This document shows, one piece after another, positions 37,301 to 52,300 of a stretch of 64,000 nucleotides of DNA. The stretch spans positions 4,569,501 to 4,633,500 of the forward strand of contig JAZGTN010000170.1 of assembly GCA_037783415.1 (NCBI GenBank), in the 5' to 3' direction. How positions within the stretch are numbered: the first letter of the stretch is position 1; every line of letters starts with the position of its first letter. The notes under the pieces were generated by a model. It worked only from the letters and a program-made list of their open reading frames with translations, did no database searches and was not told the DNA's origin. Made by a program: the position numbers and the translations under genes. This stretch comes from Leptasterias polaris. Taxonomy: Eukaryota > Echinodermata > Asteroidea > Forcipulatida > Asteriidae.

Positions 37301-40300
37301 TTTTTATTTTTGTTTGGTCGTTTGAGGAGCATAAAGGAAAGTGTTATGTACCGGTGTTTTTCAAAGTGCGCATTTGAGAGTAGAATAATCGAGTTGTAAG
37401 AGAATAAAATGCAAGATGAAAACTAGAGGAAGAGTTTAGATTCTTTGATGCCGGTGTTAGGTGGTTCATGCACTCAACATGGACTTTCTGTAATCGTCAT
37501 GGGATTTTCGTAAAGCGGGTCAATTTGTTCCGTATTGTTCCCATGTTCTGTCAGTTTTTTCTTAAAAGAAATCTACCTTCAGTCACCTCAAAATCCTTTT
37601 TGCGGATTTCGTGAAGCGGGTTAATTTTCCAAATTGCATTCACGTTCTATATCAGTTTTTCTCAAAGAAATTATTCCTTTTCAAAATCTCTTTTGTGTTG
37701 GCATACAAAAAAGATTCAGGCCGATAACATTCCGAGCAAGATTGCTTTTCACCCGTTGCTTCTCGGGAAACTTTAATTGTTTTCCTTCATTTTGAAAACG
37801 TTCGCCTTTGTGGATAATCAAGAAGGGTGGTTTAATTTAAAGAGAACTCTGAGGTGAATTTCCATGTTGGATACAAATTGATTAGTATCCTCAGTTCTGT
37901 CGCCTTGTTTCGATTGCCACTGTAGACTACTAAATCATCATCTCTGTATCTCATGTATAAACCTAGCCTATAGACACTACCTCGTTTTTTATTATATATT
38001 TTTTTAAGTTAAGCTAGTTAATTAGTTAGTTTCCGGTAGTTAGTTGCTTAGTTTAGTTATCTAATAGATTTAACTTCTGTCATTACTCTAAAAACTCATG
38101 GGTTCGCATTGTCCCAGATCAATGGTCCAAGAAAGGGAAGCTGGCACGTTTATGGGTCAGCCTAACCCGAAAACTGGTTTGAAATGAAATGCTGATAGGT
38201 GTTGTGCCTTAGTAGACCCATTTCTAGGTCACTTTGATACAGATTCCGGGTCACACTGACCTAGAAATGGGGTCAAACCAAATGGGACCCGGAATCCTGG
38301 TCAATGACCTGACCTGGGAGTTTTAAGAGTGCACAGTAACACAGCGTAATTAGCGCTAATAATAACATGATGAATAGGAGACGATGCACCACAAACTTAG
38401 TTTATTGCCTCTGTCTGTGTGCAGTTTACATTGAAACAATGTGCTAAGAAGATTAGTCTGTCCTAACATCAAACTATATATAAGAGCATGTCCATAATAA
38501 GGGGACCATGCCTATCGTGATAAGGCCGGGGATCGACGGATTTGGCTGAAACTTGGTAGGTACGGTGGTCACACAGGTAGCCTTGTAGGCCAATCAGATC
38601 TCCTTAGCAGAAAAGAAGCCCAAAATGTGTGGGTGGGTTTTTTTTTTTTTTTTTTTTAAACTGGTAAATGAGATATTTTGATGATTTGGGGCTAATGCAG
38701 TAGATCAGTAAAATCTACAGGGTATTGTGGTTGTATCCTAACCTAAAACCAAGAACTCCAAGTTTGAGAAAAAATTGCTCTTTGTTTAAAGACATCAAAG
38801 TATTAATTTTCCACTTGAACATGCGCAAGCCACATTTCTGATAACACTTGGTCAAGTCTGAGGTTTTTTTCCAAACCGCGGCTTAGGCTCCGGGCTCCGT
38901 CCCGGTGTCGCGCACTGAGCATTCCGGTGTACTAAACGTTCCAGATGACTAAATATAATACATTACGTCATGTCATGCCTGCGCGCAGCAAGCGAAAGTA
39001 GTCAATTTTGTGTCGCACTGAGTGTTCCTCTAGTCTCTAGCTGTCATGGCGTCGCTCATGAGCTGTAGTACTACTATGAACGCACAAGCATGTCAAGTCG
39101 TTTCGTAACTCTAGGTGTGAAGACATCAATAATAATTCATTACCTTACCAGCGGGAGGTATGTGGAAGGCCTGAGAGAGGGGGAAAAGAGGGCTGTACGT
39201 GCCCAATCTAAGAAAATTATTCTTACGACACGGTATTGTCTGACAATTTAAGAGCACGAGAAGGAGACCACGTCACCAACACGGCTGGAACGAACAGTAC
39301 GACCGCGCTCAGTACGCTGGAACGTCGAGGACGTGACACCGGGCTCCCTTTGATGTTGGAAACACCGTACAAAATTTACACTGCTCTACAATTCATGACG
39401 GAGCCCAAGCCGGACCACAAGCCGAGATTTGGAAAAGGCCCTATAGACCGTGTCTGAATCGGCAACTGCAACTCTGGCTTATAGGCTACGGCTATGGCTT
39501 AATCGTCACGTTAATGTGCGTTGAATGATGATAATCCCATAGCAACAGCCACAGCCGTTACCTGGTAGTAGGTGAGCCGCACCAACTAGCATCCCACTTT
39601 TCCCATTGGGCCGTGTTTTTAAAGACTGACCAATCAGTTCATTATAATAAATAAGTTAGAAATAAATAAACCAATACAATAAAAAAGTAAATATTCAAAT
39701 TTAAAACTTCAAACGTTGGTCTAGAAGCTTGTTAAAATACAGCCGGTAAAAAAAGAATTTAACACAAAATTTATTCATTTTCCAAAATAAAATAGGGTGA
39801 AAGAAAATTTCATTTGGGCAACTTCGATTGTACAGCTCCACCCACTTAATTCTAACAAATTTTAATCAATTCAAAATGAAATATGTGTCGGTTGTGGTCA
39901 AATATAAAAAAAATTAAATCAAAAATAAATAAATAAATAAATAAATCGCCGGACAGATTTTTGTTTTTTTTAACTGAACAATAATGGCAATTTGACCGTG
40001 GCCTTGACAGAATGGCTTTTACAATTACTGACAAAATTATCAAGCAGCTTTACTACTGCCAATAAAAGGTTCAGACACAAATTAGCTTATGGATTATAGT
40101 CAATCAAATTATTTAACTGGGTCAAACTTCGGACTCTAAGATCTTTCGAAAATAATTTGATTTTAAAAGGAGAAAGTCTGTCAGAACCCACTTACACAGA
40201 CAAAGAATGTCCTCATAAGTATTGGTGGAGTATATAGTCTTGCTTCGCGAAACATCTCCCTTTCCCCAATAAAACCAAACAGACGTTGTAAAAGGTCTTT

Positions 40301-43300
40301 CAAAACTAAAACGATTTCCAATTTGTCGAATGAGCTGAACGAGTCTAGAATGTGCATTGGTGATATTTCTATGGGCCATTCGCAAATGAACACACAATGA
40401 AAAGGTTTCGTGTAGTCCAAGTCAGACCTTGAATTTTAGGTTTAATTTAATTTGCCCTTGATTTTGATCTTTGTGTAGATTCCTTGCACCGTCGCCAAAA
40501 GCAGAATGGTCTGTCATTTGGGGATTAAAATTTCGTACATTATTCTCACATTATTTATCCGTTTGGAAAAATGGTTGATATCAGGCCAGGCCAAAAGTGG
40601 GGTTTGTAAGCGGTCACTAAGTAAATAAGAAAGTTAGTGTATTTATAGTTCTGCTTGTTCTCACCCATACCCTCTTGCTTTGCTGAGATGTAGAACAAAG
40701 ATCCATTCCAGCAGCTTTATTCTACATACTGCATCTCTCTGGAACTCCTTGCCTGGTGCATGTTTCCCGCCATCCTACAATCTAGACTGTTCTATTCAAT
40801 TCTTACCTTCAGCTCCCCTGAGTTATTTTCATCTTAAATGTTTTCTTCTTGCATTCTCTTACCAAAAGTGGCTTTTAGCCTTGTTTGGGATGAACTTAGA
40901 TTTATTGTTTGTATTTTTATTTGTTAACTACATTCATAGAATTTATTTGACAACAAAACTCTTTATATAAGTAATTATTCTTTCGAACAAAAAGAAAGGC
41001 CATGCTACTTTTCCAGTCCACTACTAACCTCGTCTTACCGTTAGGCCTCCACGATTTTCGTCTACGTATTCAATTAAACACATATTTTTTACTACCATTC
41101 CCCCCCAAAAATTAACAATAATAATTATAATAATAAAATAAAATAAAAACACTTTTTATCATTCCCTGGGGAGTAATCAGCCGAGGGTCAAACTGTACTT
41201 TCGATATTCATGCAATGTGAATGGATTTTGTGTTCATTGAAATTCTTTTCTACGATTCATAATGAATTGCTGAATAACTGCAAATGAACACCAGTACTAA
41301 TTGAAAAACATCTTCTGCGGAGAATGAAGCATGTATACTATAGAATGTCAAGGAACGAAAGAAAGTTAATTACTTCATGTACAATTAATTCTATTTTTAC
41401 GTTGAGTTGCCCCAGGGAGTGAAAACAAGTATAAAGTCAGAGTTGACGTGTATACGCTCAAAGTATACGTTTCATTAAAACTTATATGCCACCGTCGATT
41501 TGAAATTCAAGAACACAACTTATCTTTCTTTATTTTTTTATGAAAATAAATTGTAAACTAATTACTGCGAAATTAATTAAGTATGAATCTCTTATGACCA
41601 CGAAGTAATTTTTCTCATCAATACATTAATGGTTTCAATGTAGGCCCTATTTTAAAGTTGCTTTATGTATTTATTTTTTTAAACTACTGCGAAATTAATT
41701 AGGTATGAATCTCTTGTATGACGATTAGGTAATTTTTCTCATCAATACATTATGGTTTCAATGTAGGCCCGAGACCCTATTTTAAAGCTGCGTGGCCCGA
41801 TTTTCGCGGGGGGAGGGGTATGTTGGACAATGTTTTTCTCCGAACGATGCTTGACAGATGAGGCTGTTTCAAACCGAGATAATTTATCATTGAAACACAG
41901 AATCATACACTAGTTATTACGGTTTTCAGAGTTATATTTGTCGGAAACACAGAACTCAAAGATAACATATCTAAGAAACACAGAAATCAATGATAACATA
42001 TCTTGGAAATATGGAAATCGAAGATAAGGTATCTTGGAAATATTGAAATCAATGATAACATATCTTGGAAATATTGAAATCAATGATAACATATCGTGGA
42101 AATATGGAAATCGAAGATAAGGTATCTTGGAAATATTGAAATCAATGATAACATATCTTGGAAATTTTGAAATCAATGATAACATATCTTGGAAATACGG
42201 TATTCACTGATAGCATATCTTGGAAATACGGTATTCAATGATAGCATAATATCTTTGAAATACGGAAAACAATGATAACATTTCTGGGAAATATATGAAA
42301 TTCTGGGTGCGTTCGATTAGCTTCCCCGGGTTGACCCACCAAGGTCTGACCCCAGTGCGTTCGATTAGCTCTGAAGTCATTGTTGTGGCCCACCCGGGTG
42401 AGACCCAAGTGCCCTGCTTGTGGAGCAGGTTACTTGGGGCTGACCCTGGTTCATGACGTCACGGCGAAAAACTTTCTCAATGGCCACCATTTTGTTTGTA
42501 ATTCAGCGGGACATTTTCAGGAAGTTCATTTGACACACATTTTTACCATTAAAGCAGCGTTTTTGTGAGCAACAATCATTTTTTAATTCGAAGCCTGTTA
42601 CTATCATACTGTAGGCTTGTAAAATTATTTAAGGTTGCAGTTTTACATTGAGAATAATTATTTTACGATCTTTTCGTGAATCCAAAAAAAGTTTCGTACG
42701 TAATGCACACAAGGAAAATAGTTTCGGTCGGCTGTCCCATGATGCATCGGTGTGAAAGCTGGGGGAATTTGGCGTTCGATTAGCTCATGTCAGGGGCTCA
42801 CCCGGATTAGCACACCTGAGGGGTCGATTTCACAAAACTCTTCCTAACTAGGACTAGTCCTAGGCAATGCTAAGGTAAGAGATAGGACTAGTCTTAAGTT
42901 TGGACCAGTAACTTAAGACTAGTCCTATCTCTTAGCATTGCCTAGGACTAGTCCTAAGTTAGGAAGAGTTTTGTGAAATCGACCCCGGGGGTCGACCCGG
43001 GGAAGCTAATCGAACGCACCCATTACTGATTCAAAGTCTTCTTGTAAATTTTGAAGCCCCCCCCCCCCCCCCCCCCGAGCCAACATGGAAAGTCAGTTTG
43101 CCTGTATAGATATAGGTAATGTCTAGGTACAGATCTCTAACATCCAATAGCATGAAGGGGTTTTTCAGGCATTTTCAATACTGGGCCCGAAATTCCACCC
43201 CTTTTCAAGATATGTTATCTTCGATTTCCGTATTTCCCAGAAATGTTATCATTGAATTCCGCATTTCCAAGATAATTATGCTATCATTGAATTCCGTATT

Positions 43301-46300
43301 TCCAAGATACATTATCTTCGATTTCCGTATTTCCAAGATATCTTAATTTTCGATTTCCGTATATTCAAGAGATGTTATCATTGATTTCAATATTTCAAAG
43401 ATACGTTATCTTCGATTTCCATATTTCCGAGATATGTTATCATTGATTTATGTGTTTCTTAGATATGTTATCTTTGAATTCTGTATTTCTGACAAATATA
43501 ACTCTGAAAACCGTAATAACCAGGACATGATTCTGTGTTTCAATGATAAATTATCTCGGTAACGCAGTAATATGGTCATATACGCTTCCGTAATAAACAC
43601 ATGTCGCATGCACAATTGTTTATACATGGCTGGTGGACGTGGTACAATGGCGGTATCTCGACAAAAAGTCACTTTGGGTTCATAACCACTAGTCTCTGGC
43701 AAAACGTAAATTTTAACTTTCAGTTCAAAAATGCCATAAATCAGACTTAGCATCTATAACTGCATGAACCTTTGTTGTTTGGGCTCATATTCGGTACTGT
43801 ATGAAGACCGATGACAAATCAAAAAAAGGGAAATAGAAGGTCTTCATTATAAGGGAATTCTAAAGACTTGGTTGCTCCACTAGAATTGTTTGTGTACAAA
43901 GTCTATGGGAAGCTGTTAAGTACATAGAGAAAGGAAAGAACAAAAGAAGTCTCCAGCGGGATGCATTTTTGAAATTGCGTGTTTGTGTGTTTAAGTGTTA
44001 GGTACGAAGTGTGGACCAGGGCCCAATTTCATGGCTTGATCGGCGCTTACGGAAGCAGGGAATTATGCGCTTACGTCAAGCGTATTTCACGGGTTAGCGG
44101 GGAATTTTGGCTTGTGCGCTTGCGTTGTCCACGTTACTATGCAATCTACTCTTATAGACCTTATGCATTGACGTCACCAAGCCGCCATCTTAGAGGTAAA
44201 CTGATGATGAAACAATGGAAACGCGCTAATTTGTACGCGCGGCGCACAGGCCTGGCCAATGAACATCTTCCTTTTGACTTCTAGGCGAGGGCGCCCTACT
44301 CAAATGACGTCATATGCATAAGGTCTATTACACAGCTAGCGCAGAAATTCGGCGCTTGCTCGGTAAGCGGAGAATGGTGATTGCAAGCGCAGTATTTGGC
44401 GGAAAGCAGAGCCATGGAATTGGACCCAGATGAGAACAAAAGAAGTCCACACAATGCAGTGACTTGAAACACTGCGTACATCCACACGGACGCATGGCAT
44501 GGTATTATCAGAAAACAGGGTATATCTGTCCTCACATTGGAATCCTTTTTAATTGTGTGTCCTCACTTTATTTCATGCGCTTAATCTATGGAACAGGGAC
44601 AGAGGAAAGTCCTCACATTGGTAGCAAACAATTGATTTGCAGTGTTGAAGAATTCATTTTGTTTTTATAAGCCTGCATAAAACAAAGGAATGTCAACAGA
44701 GTGTGATAAGCACCGAGCTGTGTGTGTTTGTTTGTGTCGATGTACATTATCACTCATCACTGTTACCATTATTACTTTGAATTAATCAACGCTTCGTACT
44801 GATACCTAAATTAGACTGTCTAAATCAACCGACTTCGGCTACGGCTAATATGGACGTCGGCTGATGAAATGACAACGTTACTAGTTAGTTACTACTTCAA
44901 TTCTATTAACGTTTATTATTGAGTAAGCCTTTTCGGCGGTCTGGCCATAGCTACAGAATACGCCGATTCGGACTCGGCCTGTAGACCGTTTTAAACAAAA
45001 CGACTCCGAAATTATGTATACTGATTTCATTTCACATTCAACTTTTTCCTTTGTCTCTGCCTCTACCCCATCCTCTCTATGTAGCGCCACGACGTCAGGA
45101 TTATATTCATTGGGTTCTACCCAGAGGCAGCCAAGCGCATCTTCTGTCAGGTATGGAGTTTTTTGTTTTTGTTTTATTTTTAGTTCTATCTAAAAGCATT
45201 TAAATGTCGCCATCTTTGTTTTTCTCCCTTTGAAGACAACGTAGGCTAGCTTAACCAAAGCGAGGCTAGTAGTTAAAAGTTCGATTGCTGGTCTACCACG
45301 TAGTTCATAACTCCTCACCAGTCTATATACAAATTCAATACAGGCATGCAATCCTCCACTCAGACTAAGGTCATCAGACTTCTTACGCTCTTGGGCTGGC
45401 TGAAGCTTTTCTCATGCTGGCCCTACTCTCCGTGGACCCTTTTTAACTGCTTGTTCACTAGTCTTGGCCCAAGACGTCAGTGATCGATAGTGGATAGTGT
45501 AATGCGCTCGGTTACAACTCGTTACAGCGCGCCCTCTTGTGGCTTGAATTACCCAACTTGACTAGCTCTCACTAACTGAGAGCTAGTCAAGTTGGGTAAT
45601 TCAAGCCACAAGAGGGCGCGCTGTAACGAGTTGTAACCGAGCGCATTACACTATCCACTATCGATCACTGACGTCTTGGGCCAAGACTACTTGTTCACCG
45701 GTGGCGTGTTGCTTCATTACCGCGCAAACAAAACTGAAGAAATTAAAGTCACCTGGAAATAGATTTTTTTATTTTTTTTTATATAAGAGTATATGTATAT
45801 TAACAATAAAACAATTTTTTGAGTAATTGTTTGTCAGTATTTAGGCTATATGTTAAAAAAATAGATAAAGTTGTTTGGGGGCGACTCCGCCCATCCCTTT
45901 TTGTGACGTCAATCGAGGAAGACTTCGCCTCGATTGAACATCGAACTTGCCTGCATTTACGTTGTATATACACGTGCAAGTAGTGAGATTGTACGTTTCG
46001 TTTGGTTATCCAAAAGGGGGTTTTTTCTTGCATTTTTCCAGCGAAAATTGCTGCTGGATGCAGCAAAACGACTAAAGATGGGGTCAGCCAGCATTTTTTT
46101 CCTGCAGATCCCAAATATAGGCAGTTACGGGCATCGAAAGTTAGGCTAACGAGGGCAAGTGGTCCGGTCCGACGTCGTTTTCAGCGCTATGCAGCGAACA
46201 CTTGGATAGCCCGGGGATTTTTTCGTTGGTAGTAGTGTGCAAGGGAAGTTGCAGTGAAGCTTAGGTTACCAGCGAAATGTTTCTGGTGGAAAAACAATAC

Positions 46301-49300
46301 CTCGTATTATCCGTGTTCTCGTTATGACCATACTCGTATCTTCCGTTTTTAAGACATAGAAACGCGCATGGGACAGTTCGGGACCGGTGAAAAACCTCGT
46401 ATAAACTGGCGTCTCGTATTAGTCGACTGTACAGTGTCCTAGGATTGCATTGGGTGGTGACGTCCGAATACGAAAACGCATCATACTGATCAGGTACCCA
46501 GACGTAATGTACGGGGCCAGACTACACATTTTCTCCTGCCTCGATTGACGTCACGAACAGCGCCATGTAAAGGGGGGCCTATTTTTTAATTTGTAATTAA
46601 AATAAAAATAAAATTTTGTAACCTTAGTAAATTGTTTATTCACATTCCACTCATAAAAATGTATATATTAATGACAAAAGCTTTATTTTGAAAAAATACC
46701 ACTGCCAGGTGCCTTTAAGGAAAAAATAGTGGTCCTATGAGGTTAGCCTGTATGCTGCAATGTGCACAGTGTAACATACAGGGCCCAGTTTCATAGAGCT
46801 GCTTATAAAGCAGACAATATTGCTTAAACAATGTTGCGCTAAGAGAAACTCAGCAGGATACCAGTCAAAGATTGTGCATGTGACGTGTACTTTTGGCTGG
46901 TAAACTTATTCTGCCAAGCGCATAATTTGTTTTGTGCTTAGCTAATTTCTGTGCTTAAGCAGCTCTATGAAATTAGACCCAGGTTGGTGTATCCCAGGAG
47001 GTTGTAATTCAAAGGGTTTTAATAGACGAGATAATAAAGTTTTTTAACTACGTTTGTAATTACCTGTAATTGTTTGTGGGTTTTTTTTTTTCAACACAAC
47101 ATTTTAAAAGGATTAAGACATCATTTGTTCAATTTCGAAAATTCATTACTGCTCAAAGTAAGATTTGTTTTAAAGATATTTTTGTGTGTGTTTTTCTCAA
47201 AAAAAGTTCGAAGAAATCCAATATTATTGCCATTTTTCTGACAGTACAATGCAACTTCAGATAAGAGTATGATGAAGCGAAAGAAATCATGTTATCCTTT
47301 GAGAAAATAACTATAGATGTTTTGTACATTTATACTGTAATACAAAAGACACACAATCTGTTCATTTCCAATAATGTCGAAATGTTTCCAAATTGTGTGG
47401 TATTATACAAAAGATTATAATGCGTTTGCAGCAAGGTCAAAAGAATGATAAATCTATTTGGATTCGTTGCTCCCTTTCCATTTCCAAAAGGTGTTTTTTT
47501 TTCATCAAAAGGTAACACACGTAGGTTTTTTTCATCGCCTTTACGTCGTTTAAATTGACAAGCTTTCTGCGAACACTTCCATGCGGCAGAATGGTTTACC
47601 TGCAACCTTTTCAGCCGGTTAAACAAAAATTAACTGTGATTGATTGTCAACGTTTCAAGATGACAAATTCTTTAATAAAACGTACGGCTTTGGGTGGTTG
47701 TATCTAAAAATGGCTAACAATAAATTGATTTTTACTGATCTCTTATTATATCATTTCTTAGTCTTCATGCTTTTAAGGGGCACACTGACTTGTCGAATCT
47801 CGTAAATTGTTTGCTGTTTGGATTTACTCCGTTGTTCATGCACAAAAACACACACAGTCTGTTGTAATTATAGTCAGTAGTGATTAGAAAGACAAACCAT
47901 ATATTCGCCTCTTGGAATACAACCATGAGCGGGAACATACGGTCCGCCATTTAGTGGAGTCAAACATTTGGTTCTACAAATTAGCGGGTCGTATTGAAAT
48001 TACACGAAAACAACATGATTGCAAGAGATATATTTATGTGAATCATTATATTCTACTATTATTTTTTTTTTTCAACCAAATTCATTTCAAAACGAAAGCT
48101 TTTTAAAGCCCAAAGTGCCCACTCGCGAAGGCAACGTGCCCATTTAAACATTGTTGACATGAAGACAATCTATCTTAGTTCGATGCTGATGTAGGTCGTT
48201 TTGGGCATGTTGTCTTGCAGCGTGGATCGTTGATATCGCATTAAAAGATTTAGGGTAGCCCTCCATTATTGTATGTCCTATGGCCGTGTAATCGTGTAGA
48301 CGCCAGCCAATTACTGAATATCTCACCGGGGCAAAGCGTTTTCACCTGTAACTTGGCCTCTGCATTTGATCCAGACCTTTTTGTTTATTATGATCAAAAT
48401 GAGCTACTTTTGCCATTTGCGCGGGTGGATGGTTTGATTGAACTTGGAATGAAATTACAGCCCATTTCCTCGGCGTGACGTCACAGTATTAATATTATTG
48501 TTTTCCCTTGTAGTAATGTTTAATACGGTATGGTGGGACCCCCCCCCCCCCCCCCCATAGAGGCGCTCAAAGGTTCATCCACAAGTGGTTCATAATACCA
48601 TACGACGTGTAAACCAATGAGGGTTCTAGATGTAGTCCAACCCTAAACGTAACCCGGAAGTGAATCATGATGACATTTGTTACATGACGTAATATAAAGG
48701 TTTGATGCACTCTGTATTGAGATCTGTTAAAAAGATAACTTTTAAACCAATCAAGAGAAATTCCTCGAATGCCATAATAGGAAAGTTTATGTAATAAGAT
48801 ATCATGGTCAATTGTATCGAAGGCTTTTGAAAGATCGAGGAATATCCCCTGTGTGTGCTTAGAGTCATCAAATGCTTTGGAAACCTTATCAATAAAATCT
48901 ATAAGGGCGTGGGAGATTGAATGTTTGCTACGGAATCCAAATTGGGATTTTGACAAAACACTGTTTTTATCCAAGAATTTAATAGTACGTGCATAAATAC
49001 ATTTTTCAAAAATCTTAGAGAAACAAGACAGGATAGATATAGGTCTATAATTGTTAACACAATTAGAGTCGCCCTTTTTAAAAACAGGGATAACCTTTGC
49101 AACTTATAATTCAGATGGTACAACACCAGTCATAAGAGAAGTATTAATAATATGTGCAAGTGGTTCACATATGACAGTTATTGAGCTTTTGATAATAAAC
49201 ATGTTAATAAAATCGTGCCCACAACTCTTTTTGTTATCTAGGTTGTTAACTATATCAGTAACCTCATATTTATTAACTGGGGTAAAAAATAAAGAATTTT

Positions 49301-52300
49301 TGATGGGGTTAGTCAGGTAATCAGTAAAACTGAGATCACTATTTGTTGGTTGAATTTTACAAGCAAGATTCGGGCCAATATTGGTAAAATAATAGTTGAA
49401 GCGGTCAGCAATTTCAACAGGACTGGAAATTATTTTCCCATCAAAAATAATTCTTTTAATAGTTTTTGAAGATTTATTTTTGTTTAAAATTGAATTTATT
49501 TCCTTCCAAGTGTTTCGAATACTGTTTTTTGCCTTTTCAAATTGATGGGCGTAATAATTTTTCTTAGAAGTTCGCTAAAGGCTAGTAAGTATATTTTTGT
49601 ATTTAGTATACTTATTTTTGTGTGGAAATGTAGGTTTAGACAAATATTTACGATACAGTTTATTTTTCTTATTAATTGATTTTAGAAGTGAATAAGTTAA
49701 CCAATGTACATTTGGTGAATGTTTACGACTGGGTTTATGGTTATGAAATTTAGGTGGAATGTCTTTATCATACAAATAGTTAAACTTGTCAACAAAGTTG
49801 TTAAATGACTCTTCTGGGTCATTGCAACTGAAAACATCTGCCCAATTGGAAGCTAATAGGTCCTTGCTAAATTTTTGGAGATTGGATTGGGAGAAATTAC
49901 GATTAGAAGAAGGATTATAATGTTGATTACCGGTGCTACTATTGGAAACATTGGAGTTTGGGGACTGGATATACATAAAGATGGGCAAATGGTCTGGAAC
50001 ATCAGATAATAAGATACCTGATTTGGGACAAGGTAATACGTTACAAAATAAGTTGTCAATAAGAGTAGCAGAGGTATCTGTAATACGGGTAGGCTTATCA
50101 ATTAACGGGAGGAAAGTGTTGGTAGTAAACTTTGTTTACTACCATCTTATACACAATTTCTTATCGGGGCCACTGATCCTACCTTGATGCAGTTCGGTGG
50201 GTGTTTGGTTTTGGGGGCCTTTTTGTTCTTCTTCTTCGGCTTCATTCGTTTTTAATTGAGGGGGGCTGTTTGAAGCACGCAAAAAATACACATGAAAAAA
50301 AACAGCCACAAATACCTTGTCACGTGTGCTCTTATTGACACTGCTTACTTTGCAAATTCTCTTTCGCCTGAACTAAATTGTTAAAGGGATAATTACTTGT
50401 TAAGAATGAAAACGTACCATGGTATAGAGCACTGGATCAGGAGCTGTTGAAATTATAAAACCGATATAGAAACGACCCCTTTTGAGGTAATGTGGTTTTG
50501 GAGGAAGGGGTAAGTTTTGCACAATCTGAAGGCATCTGAAAACACACAATTCTATGCGACAAGGATGTCATTATTTTCCTGCAACTTCGATGACCAATTG
50601 AGCCCAAGTTTTCACAAGTTTGATTTTCTTATGCATATGTTTGGATAACACCAAGTGAGGATACTGGTCTTTGAAAACTACCAAACGTATACCCTTCCTT
50701 TATTATAGCATGCGCATTTTTCGTATGAACTTTGACCGAACAGGACCTGAGATGATGAGTGCTTTAATAATTGAACTGGGTCAGAGTGTTCTCCAATCAG
50801 AAACCGTCAATCTCGTCTTATGAGATTTGGCAGCTAAGATCGGTGTGGTGTGATTTTCGGAAGGAGGATAATGGGATCATGATGGGATTTGGTAGGCTGT
50901 GAAGGTTGGGTAAAATATAATGCAACAGCTTCGATCGATCGCTGTTGGTTATAAACATGCAAGTGCCAACACTTTGTTTTCTTCACAAGCACAAAGAGGG
51001 TTTAAGACTATTTATGACGTTTTATGGGTTCGTCGAGTGCCGTGCGTCAGTCAGTTACTGAGTATCGAATATATAGTCGGACAAGGCCAAGTTAACTGAA
51101 TGACTAGTGGTTGTTAATGTTGTTAATAGTACGCAACAAAGCAGTTTATTATTTTGACCAATAATGCTGTCAGATAAATACCCATATTAATGATAAATGC
51201 AACTTACTATCCAAAGCACAAAATGCACTTATGCTTCAACAAAGGTTTTATTTGCATGGCAACAATTTGCCCCTTTCAGTAAAAATTGTGCCATCCAGTT
51301 TATACATGTTTTGCTTCTCAAGGCCTCCCATACAAAATTACTGTCAATGTTAATAAACAAATTAAAGGTCTGTTGGCTATTTTCGAAACCTATTTTTCGG
51401 CTGCGCCGCCCTCCTTCCCCATTGTTTAATGCAACAATATTGGTTCATCCAAAGAACTCAACCATATTTACAGACTCGAAAAAAAAAGTTTTATTTACAA
51501 AGTAATCCAAGTAAATAACCACACACAACAAATAAATGAGATCTTCTCAACCTCCATCCCAAATGCAGATCTACCATATCGGTTTATGGGGCCCAAAATA
51601 CGTCTGGATCGTTCCCGGCTGGTACCCGGCCGGTTGGTGGTTGACAGTCACCAGAGAAAGCTACGGTTGCACTGCAGAACAACTAGACGGGATTTTGCTA
51701 TACCACCTCTTTGTGAGTGGTGTTCAAATAATCGATGAATTGGACGATATTGATTACCACGGACTTGTGAGTATGGATGTTTTTCGATTTCAATAATAAT
51801 CATGGTATATAGTGGATGGTGGCTTGTGCGTATTAAAGCGCTCGCCTCTCACCAATGAGACTCTGGTTCGATACCGGAAGGCCATAATGTGAGCATAGTT
51901 TTGCGTTGGTTCCATGTCACGAGGGTTTTTCTTCGGGCCCTCTGGTTTTTCTCCATCTGGAAAAATCAAACACTTTCGATCTCTGGTTGTTTTGCATGAG
52001 ATGGTCATACATGGATCAATGTGGCTGGTTGTGGTAGGTGCCCTTGCCTGCTGCTCGAACACGTTGTAGTAGCATCCTTCGAAAATCCGCTTCCCAGCTG
52101 TGATTAAGGATGATTGGTCTCCAAAATTTTTATATAACATTTATTGGTTCTACCCCAGGGCCAAATTTAATAAAAATCTGTCAGGCAGAAAATTATGCCT
52201 ACCAAACTTTTCTACTAACCAGAAAAAGCAGGGAACCAGTAAGAAACAGTTGGCTGGTTAATTATTTGTGCAAGTTTTTTTCTGTGCAAAACAATTCTCT

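Larger units (their letters stand above)
41873..43560. mobile_element. Fold-back element with ~30-bp iteron arms
   Basis: ACCGAGATAATTTATCATTG at 41873 is inverted at 43541-43560. Each arm (about 41873-42300 and 43200-43560) is a string of imperfect ~30-bp units of the form ATCAATGATAACATATCTTG plus GAAATATGGAA, running in opposite directions. The centre is occupied by a second inverted-repeat element (42305-43021). This layout resembles FB/Foldback transposons. Confidence 0.75.

Noticed and set aside
41910..42185. Open frame with MLSLISxFPRYVI repeats
   Set aside because: Translation of the ~30-bp iterons in one fold-back arm; the other arm gives the inverse.
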